Below, piece after piece: positions 23,898-29,315 of a DNA stretch of 29,315 nucleotides. The stretch spans positions 1-29,315 of the forward strand of contig JASJEI010000346.1 in the NCBI GenBank assembly GCA_030064795.1, in the 5' to 3' direction. Below the pieces are notes generated by a model. It was not told where the DNA came from. It ran no database searches and saw nothing but the letters and a program-made list of their open reading frames with translations. Position numbers and translations under genes: made by a program. The DNA is from Pleurocapsa sp. MO_226.B13 (GTDB lineage: Bacteria > Cyanobacteriota > Cyanobacteriia > Cyanobacteriales > Xenococcaceae). Position 1 is the first letter of the stretch; every line of letters starts with the position of its first letter.

Positions 23898-26360
23898 TTA
23901 AAAAATGTCTTTTCGACGCTGGACGATTAAGGCAACAACGGCATAAATCAGAGTATGAGCAATTAAAATTCCCCAATTTAGACCTAAATTGTTCCAGGTA
24001 GTCTCGTATACAGGAGTGGCTTTAAAAATATCATTAATTATTTCCTCGGTTAAAATTTGATTGGGTTGGGGAGCCATAGCATTAACATCTGCTAAAGAAC
24101 CATAAGCACCGATAGACCAGCGACTTAGCATTAACCAGGAAAGCTTGCTAGACCAACCTTCTAGATTGAATAAAACTCCCGAAAAAATAATCTGAGGAAT
24201 CATAATTAAGGGCAGAATGCCATTACCTTCGTTTTCGGTTTTGACCATAGCAGATAGCATCAGACTGAGACTGGTGCTGGCAAGTAAAGTCAAAAAGGTA
24301 GTGATTGCAAAACCAAGATACCAAGGAATTAATTCGGATTCGGGAGCTTCAAAAACTAATAAAACTACGGCAGCAATTAAAATTGTCTGAGCTAGAGCTA
24401 ACCCACCACGAATTAATAGTTTGGAGGCTAAGTAGGGTAAAAGTCTTAGATTGAGGAGACGCTCGCGAAAATAGATAGCTGCTTCTTTGACAATTTCGCG
24501 GATGGAATTAGATAGCCCGATCCAAATTGCCACACAGCTAAAGATAAATAGTAAGCGTAGAGCAAGAGAACCCTGAGTGATACTCGGTTCGTCAACCACG
24601 CTCAAAGGCTGCTCGTTGCGTAGGGGGAGTCCCGTTAAGGCAATGGTAATTGGCCCAGCCAGCAAGGTCAAAATTAAACTGGTAGTGTCTCTACTTACTA
24701 GTTTCCAGTAACGCTTACAAAGTAGAGACAGTTGTGCCAGGGGTGAAATACCTGTTTTAGTGCTATTGGATTTGGCTGCTTGTTGATTTTCTTTACCTGG
24801 AGAAAGGGAATTTTGGATATAGGATTTATATTCGGGAGAATTGGCATATTTTTCTGACCAATAGCTAACTCGCTCGGCGATCGCCGCTTTGTTTTTGCCT
24901 TTGTTTAACTCAATATAGATATCGGCAAAATCGCCAAAATGTTCGCTGTCAAAGCGTCCTGCATATTGCTGAAAAAAGGGCAGGGCTTCTTCTGGTGGCC
25001 CGTAGAAACATAAATTTCCTCCCAGTCCCATAAAGGCAATGCGATCGCAAATACCAATATTATCAGTGGCATGAGTGACTAGAGCAATTGTTCTGCCTCG
25101 ATCTGCTTGCTCTCGTAGTAGCAACATCATTTCTTTGTCCAAACCAGGATCTAGTCCCGAAGTTGGCTCATCAAGGAAAAACAGTTTGGGATCGGCTAAA
25201 AGTTCTACTCCAATACTCACCCGTTTGCGTTGTCCGCCACTAAGTTTGGTTACTAGCGTGTTGCGAACGTGAGATAGTTTGATCTGTTCTAAAGTATTAG
25301 TAATTACTTCACTAATATTAGTATCGGGGGGCAAGCGCAACTGACAGGCAGAGCGCAATACTTCTTCTACGGTCAATTCCCGATGGATAATGTCATCTTG
25401 AGGGACATAGCCTACCTGAGAACGATATACTGGCCAATTTTTGCGCAGGTTATCGCCATTAAGATAGACATTACCCGAAGAGATCGGAGCAATTCCCAGT
25501 AATGCCTTCATCAAAGTAGATTTACCCGCACCACTACCACCGACAAATGCCACCAACTGTCCTGGTTCTAAGACTAAATTGACTTCGTTGAGGATGGTAA
25601 AGGTTTCGCCTTTTTTATCTTTGACCCTAAAAGTTAACCTATGGGCATCAAGACGAATTTGATTGGTGGCGTTGGTTAGTTCTAGAGCTTCTCCTGTAAA
25701 CAGTAATACGTAAGGGCCGATTTGAATCGTATCCTCTTTGTTGAGGGTGTAGGATTTTTCGAGGCGGTTGCCGTTGACAAAAGTTCCGTTAGTACTGCGA
25801 TCTTGTAGAATGTAGCGACCCTTACCATCGGGGTTAATCGTAGCGTGGAGACGGGATACGGTGGGAGCATCTAACTCCATAGAAGCGGTACTATGAGGAT
25901 TGGGCGCTCTACCCAACTCTACGGGCCAGTTTTGCAATCCTTTTAGTTTGAGGCTACGAACGCTGGGGATACTCATTTCACCCAGTCGAGGATTGTAATA
26001 GGTTAGAGTTATTTGTTGGCGCGGGTCTTGACCTATATGTAATTGCTCGTCATTTTTCAGGATATGTCCTTCAGTCAGATTGATTCGCGACTGATTGAGA
26101 AAAATACCGTTGCCACTTGGTTTTTGATTGTAGCGATCGCCGTCGTAAATCCGAAAGTTGTTACCTTCTTTTTCGATGATGGCTTGTCTGCGGGAAATTA
26201 CATTCCAATCTTTGGGAGTTGGTATATTTGCCCAGCTAGGATCTCTACCTAGATAGTTGGTGCCATCTTTTAAAGTCAAGATTTCTTTACGACCTTGATT
26301 GTCTAATTCAAGATAAGGTTCTGTACTAACAACTGTTCTATTAGAATAATTACCAGTCAT
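23898..26360 (-). CDS. FHA-domain ABCG-type ABC transporter (ATPase-permease fusion)
   Basis: 820 residues. There are two forkhead-associated domains: a first, less typical one at ~20-110 (YLGRDPSW, VISRRQAII, GNGIFLNQ) and a canonical one at ~135-222 (ELGRAPNP, VSRLHATI, STNGTFVNG). The ABC ATPase spans ~240-460 (Walker A GGSGAGKST at 274-282, signature LSGGQRKRVSIG, Walker B LFFLDEPTSGLD, switch LVTH). The ABC2 membrane domain is C-terminal with about six helices (~565-815). FHA domains bind phosphothreonine, so transport may answer to Ser/Thr kinases. The half-transporter layout (ATPase before membrane domain) is that of ABCG proteins, which work as dimers and usually export lipids or hydrophobic compounds. 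It is a single gene; the substrate is unknown. Confidence 0.9.
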   Translation of the reverse strand: MTGNYSNRTVVSTEPYLELDNQGRKEILTLKDGTNYLGRDPSWANIPTPKDWNVISRRQAIIEKEGNNFRIYDGDRYNQKPSGNGIFLNQSRINLTEGHILKNDEQLHIGQDPRQQITLTYYNPRLGEMSIPSVRSLKLKGLQNWPVELGRAPNPHSTASMELDAPTVSRLHATINPDGKGRYILQDRSTNGTFVNGNRLEKSYTLNKEDTIQIGPYVLLFTGEALELTNATNQIRLDAHRLTFRVKDKKGETFTILNEVNLVLEPGQLVAFVGGSGAGKSTLMKALLGIAPISSGNVYLNGDNLRKNWPVYRSQVGYVPQDDIIHRELTVEEVLRSACQLRLPPDTNISEVITNTLEQIKLSHVRNTLVTKLSGGQRKRVSIGVELLADPKLFFLDEPTSGLDPGLDKEMMLLLREQADRGRTIALVTHATDNIGICDRIAFMGLGGNLCFYGPPEEALPFFQQYAGRFDSEHFGDFADIYIELNKGKNKAAIAERVSYWSEKYANSPEYKSYIQNSLSPGKENQQAAKSNSTKTGISPLAQLSLLCKRYWKLVSRDTTSLILTLLAGPITIALTGLPLRNEQPLSVVDEPSITQGSLALRLLFIFSCVAIWIGLSNSIREIVKEAAIYFRERLLNLRLLPYLASKLLIRGGLALAQTILIAAVVLLVFEAPESELIPWYLGFAITTFLTLLASTSLSLMLSAMVKTENEGNGILPLIMIPQIIFSGVLFNLEGWSSKLSWLMLSRWSIGAYGSLADVNAMAPQPNQILTEEIINDIFKATPVYETTWNNLGLNWGILIAHTLIYAVVALIVQRRKDIF

Positions 26361-26955
26361 TTTTGATATTTATTATTGTTTATTTTAGGAATTTAATTTC
26401 CACTTAACTTTGGCTTATCGAGGCTTTATTTTAAGGAATTAATATATACAGAAATTAGTATATCTTCACCCTTAAACTGTTTTAAACCTGTTTGCTGCTC
26501 AAAATTAAGCAAACTTGCCTGCAAACTCTTATTACTATGGTATTGAATTATTTTAGTTTTATTTAATCTCGTTCCCAATCTTACTTACATTTGTCAATGT
26601 TTGTTTTGAAAAATTAATCATTGCTGAATATGAGCTAGATTTTTGTCCTACTATCAGTTTGATTGAAAAGCTAATTTTCACAATCAATGTACCACAGATT
26701 GACTACACAAAAAATGACTAGAAATTATCTGCGCTCGCCATCTTCACTAACCTGGGTGTGAAATGGCAACCTAGAGACTATCGCTTAGTTAGCATTGTGT
26801 AGTATTTTGGGTAGAGAGTCAGAAAATGGAGATTGAGAAGATTTAGTTTTCTCTTCCCAGGCTCATGCTGCCGAGAAAAATAGCGAAAGCATACTATTAT
26901 AGGTAACGCTCTTGCGGTTAATTAAAAATCACTATAATTTATTTTTGGTTGTCTA
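26361..26955. other. Divergent intergenic region
   Basis: A 595-bp AT-rich gap between the FHA-ABC gene (minus) and the sigma-factor gene (plus). Apart from a promoter-like sequence just before the sigma gene I see no ORF, structured RNA or repeat of note. Confidence 0.5.
26912..26938 (+). promoter_or_regulatory. Possible promoter of the sigma-factor gene
   Basis: A perfect -10 hexamer TATAAT is at 26933-26938, with TTGCGG at 26912-26917 as a weak -35 (15-bp spacing, shorter than ideal). Transcription would start about 10 nt before the ATG at 26956, giving an almost leaderless mRNA; no ribosome-binding site is visible there. Confidence 0.35.
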
Positions 26956-28146
26956 ATGCTTCCTCGCCAAGACCCAGTTGAAATTTTCTCTACTTTTATT
27001 CAGTTTGACTACGATCGTTTTAGTAGGTGGGTGACAGATACTCGCTTGCGTCGCAGCATGAGGCAGGCTAGCAACAAAATACCTCGCGAAAGTTCGGAAA
27101 ACTTTTGGGTATTATACTGGCATCAAATCTGGCAGGAACAGCCCAACAGTCTGGCTAGAGAGCATTTAGCTGCCTATCTACAGGAAATTTGCTTTTGGGC
27201 ATCGACCAAGACCATCGGTGGCTTTGATAGTACCCAGTACACCGTACCAGATTGTTTCCAAGTAGCGATCGCGGGAATTGATAAAGTACTTAAGGGATTC
27301 GATCGCGAACGGGGGTATAATCTCAAAAGTTACGCTAGTATTACATTTGGTAATTTGATTCGCGAGTTACTCAGGCAAAAGCGAGAAATTGACATTTGTT
27401 CGGATTGGTCGCTACTGCGTAAGCTGAGTCAAAAAAGGATGAGTGAAGCTTTATTGAATGCGGGACTAGATCCAGAGGTAGTTGAAAGCCACATTTTAGC
27501 TTGGAATTGTCTCAAGACTATATACGTACCAGAGCGTGCCAGTTCGACTCGCAAACTACCCAAACCAGAACCAGAAACTTGGATGGCGATCGCCAAGCTC
27601 TACAATCAGGAGCGTCAACGCCAGCTAAATCCTCCAGGAGAAGCAGCGACACCTGAAAAACTGGAAAAATGGATGTTAATCTGCGTTCGGGCTGCTCGTT
27701 CCTATTTATTTCCCAGCGTTACTTCGATTAATCAACCCAAGCCTGGATATGACTCGGGAGAAATTGTCGATTCGATCGTCGGAGAAGTGGACGATTCTTT
27801 GTTGGCGGATATGATTGTGGAGGAAGAAGTCCAACAACGCAGCCAACAGCAAACCGATATTAATCAATTTTTGACTGCAACGATTCAAAAACTCAAACCA
27901 GAAGAACAGAAATTATTAGAACTATATTATTCCCTAGAACTCAAACAGGCACAAATAGCCAAGGAGCTAAACACTCAGCAGTACACGGTTTCGCGCAAAC
28001 TGGCACGGGCGAGAAAAGGACTGCTCAAAGCTCTGGCAAAATGGAGCCAAGAAACAATGCATATCTCTTTGACATCGGACGTACTCGACAACATAAGCTC
28101 ATTATTAGAAGAATGGCTTGCTGGATATTACGGCAGCAATAAATAA
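26956..28146 (+). CDS. Sigma-70-family RNA polymerase sigma factor (cyanobacterial type associated with DUF1822)
   Basis: 396 residues. A region-2-like part lies near residues 100-150 (AIAGIDKVLKGFDRERGYNLKSYASITFGNLIRELLRQKRE, here only cited by its core FDRERGYNLKSYA and IRELLR). A long middle part follows, then a region-4 helix-turn-helix at ~312-372 (LKPEEQKLLELYYSLELKQ, then QIAKELNTQQYTVSRKLARARKGL). It is larger than typical ECF sigma factors and lacks the region 1 and 3 of the housekeeping factor. It is followed after 33 bp by a DUF1822 gene, a recurring pair in cyanobacteria, so the partner may regulate it. Target promoters are unknown. Its own leader is very short. Confidence 0.82.
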   Translation: MLPRQDPVEIFSTFIQFDYDRFSRWVTDTRLRRSMRQASNKIPRESSENFWVLYWHQIWQEQPNSLAREHLAAYLQEICFWASTKTIGGFDSTQYTVPDCFQVAIAGIDKVLKGFDRERGYNLKSYASITFGNLIRELLRQKREIDICSDWSLLRKLSQKRMSEALLNAGLDPEVVESHILAWNCLKTIYVPERASSTRKLPKPEPETWMAIAKLYNQERQRQLNPPGEAATPEKLEKWMLICVRAARSYLFPSVTSINQPKPGYDSGEIVDSIVGEVDDSLLADMIVEEEVQQRSQQQTDINQFLTATIQKLKPEEQKLLELYYSLELKQAQIAKELNTQQYTVSRKLARARKGLLKALAKWSQETMHISLTSDVLDNISSLLEEWLAGYYGSNK

Positions 28147-28179
28147 GAAAAATCATATATTACGCTTAGGAGTACCCCG

Positions 28180-29315
28180 ATGACTACCGCCAACCCAACT
28201 TTATTCGATCCCACTCAATTAGTTCTCGAACTAAACGAAACTATTATTAATCGAGCTTGGCAAAAAAGCCAAGACGCTGCTAACCCTGCAAGCCGTTGGC
28301 AAAAGCATCTCAACCAAGTGACCTTAAATACTTTTTTACCTTGGTTACAAACAGAAGAAGATGCAACCGCTAAAGCTGGTTTTAATTCGGCTACTCAAGC
28401 CGATCTCTGGGAGTTAGTTAACGGTACGGCGATCGACATCGGTGGCACAAAATTAGTCTTGATTCCTAGCGAAGCCGAAGACTTGAGCGAAATGCGCGTA
28501 CCCCAAGAATGGATCGATATTCCTGGATGGGCAGCCGATTACTATTTAGCCGTACAGGTAAGCCTAGATGGTGGCTATCTTCGTGTTTGGGGTTATGCTA
28601 CTCATCAACAACTAAAAAATAATGGCGATTACAGTTATGGCGATCGCACCTATAGCCTCAGCGACGAACAATTAATTACCGACATTGATGTTTTGTGGGT
28701 GGCTAGAGAACTATGCCCCAACGAAGTAACTCAAGCAACAGTTGAACCAATTAAGACTTTTGCCAATGCTCAAGCAGAAAATCTAATTCAACGTTTGGGT
28801 AGTCAGTCGCAAGTTCTGCCTAGATTAGCCGTTCCCTTTACTACCTGGGCTGCTTTAATGCAAAATCCAAAATGGTGTCGTCGTCTGGCTGCAACTCGTC
28901 GTGGACAAGGGATTAAAACTCCTGTCTTGCAGTGGTTGCAACAGGGTATGACCAACCTAGCCTCAGAATTGGGCTGGAGACAAATCGAAATGACTCCTGG
29001 TGCTGTCGGTGCTAGAGGAACAGCCGTCTCAGAAATCGCGAGTAGTAATGTTCCCGCTTTTGGTTTGGCCAAACAAATTGCGATCGCCAATCAACCCTAC
29101 GAGCTAAGAATCTTTCCTTTAGCCGAAGCTGGTTCGTGGCGTTTTGAACTCTGTTGTCTTACCCCTGGCTGTGTCATTCTTCCTGGAGTTAAACTGAGAC
29201 TTCTTACCGAAGATTTACAGTCCTTTGAAGGCAATGAAGAAGTAGCTACCGAACCAGTAGAACTATTATTTATCGAAGTGGATTTAGAACCAGGAGAATC
29301 ATTGGTCTGGCAAGT
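28180..29315 (+). CDS. DUF1822 family protein (3' end beyond the window)
   Basis: An open frame of 378 codons from ATG at 28180 to the window edge, without a stop. AGGAG at 28168-28172 is a good ribosome-binding site, better than that of the gene before. The sequence has the DUF1822 look: tryptophan-rich segments (IDIPGWAADYYLAVQV, GYLRVWGYATHQQL), then LSDEQLITDIDVLW, and in the second half RIFPLAEAGSWRFELC with CVILPGVKLRLLTEDL. No signal peptide or membrane segment is seen. The function of DUF1822 is not known. Its regular position just after a sigma factor suggests a regulatory partner, for example an anti-sigma or signal-reading protein, but that is inference. Confidence 0.78.
   Translation, partial: MTTANPTLFDPTQLVLELNETIINRAWQKSQDAANPASRWQKHLNQVTLNTFLPWLQTEEDATAKAGFNSATQADLWELVNGTAIDIGGTKLVLIPSEAEDLSEMRVPQEWIDIPGWAADYYLAVQVSLDGGYLRVWGYATHQQLKNNGDYSYGDRTYSLSDEQLITDIDVLWVARELCPNEVTQATVEPIKTFANAQAENLIQRLGSQSQVLPRLAVPFTTWAALMQNPKWCRRLAATRRGQGIKTPVLQWLQQGMTNLASELGWRQIEMTPGAVGARGTAVSEIASSNVPAFGLAKQIAIANQPYELRIFPLAEAGSWRFELCCLTPGCVILPGVKLRLLTEDLQSFEGNEEVATEPVELLFIEVDLEPGESLVWQ

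Noticed and set aside
25075..25272. Plus-strand frame within the FHA-ABC transporter, and similar frames inside other genes
   Set aside because: These are antisense shadows of well-supported genes with no independent start signals or family resemblance.

Overview
The window comes from a cyanobacterium. The octamer GCGATCGC (HIP1) recurs in coding and intergenic DNA, composition is AT-rich, short 7-bp tandem repeats lie between genes, and the gene families (DevA-type ABC ATPase, PchR-like AraC regulator, sigma factor followed by DUF1822, FHA-ABCG fusion transporter, Wzx/Wzy/BY-kinase polysaccharide locus) are typical of that phylum. I cannot name the species. A unicellular or pleurocapsalean type is possible, but nothing seen here proves it.

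Layout. (1) 1-4.7 kb: AraC-type regulator (-), pyridoxamine-phosphate-oxidase-fold protein (+) carrying a 69-bp in-frame repeat insertion, solitary devA-like ATPase (-), and a MalK/UgpC-type ATPase (+). The last is preceded by what looks like the 3' end (domains V and VI) of a group II intron. (2) 4.78-6.3 kb: a TnpB-only IS605/IS1341-type element with recognisable ends and its own in-frame palindromic repeat. (3) 6.3-23.4 kb: a large exopolysaccharide island. It encodes a sulfotransferase, a WecG/TagA-type glycosyltransferase, a sugar-nucleotide epimerase, two GT-B-like glycosyltransferases, an exostosin-like protein, an unknown membrane protein, a Tat-exported GH10 glycosidase, a Wzx flippase, a Wzy/WaaL-type polymerase or ligase, a Wzc-like BY-kinase and a WbaP-like initiating phosphoglycosyltransferase. 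The last four run on one strand in the order initiator, chain-length kinase, polymerase, flippase, ending at a strong intrinsic terminator. (4) 23.4-26.4 kb: two 131-bp-spaced tandem repeats, then a double-FHA ABCG transporter. (5) 26.9-29.3 kb: a divergent sigma-70-family factor and a DUF1822 gene running off the window.

How it works together. The island reads as a Wzx/Wzy-type pathway. WbaP-like protein primes undecaprenyl phosphate, the glycosyltransferases extend the repeat unit, Wzx flips it, and Wzy and the BY-kinase polymerise it and set its length. The sulfotransferase and GH10 enzyme suggest a sulfated polymer that is trimmed outside the cytoplasm. No outer-membrane Wza-type exporter lies in the window.

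The most interesting non-coding signal is at about 11,416-11,603 (+). It is a compact structured RNA with two GNRA-capped hairpins, two other hairpins and a closing long-range helix, starting just after ATGA and carrying no ORF. I interpret it as a HEARO/IsrB-type omega-RNA copy without its nuclease. This identification comes from recalled features and needs a covariance-model check. Other notable signals are the group II intron remnant and two cases of repeats inserted in frame inside otherwise normal proteins.
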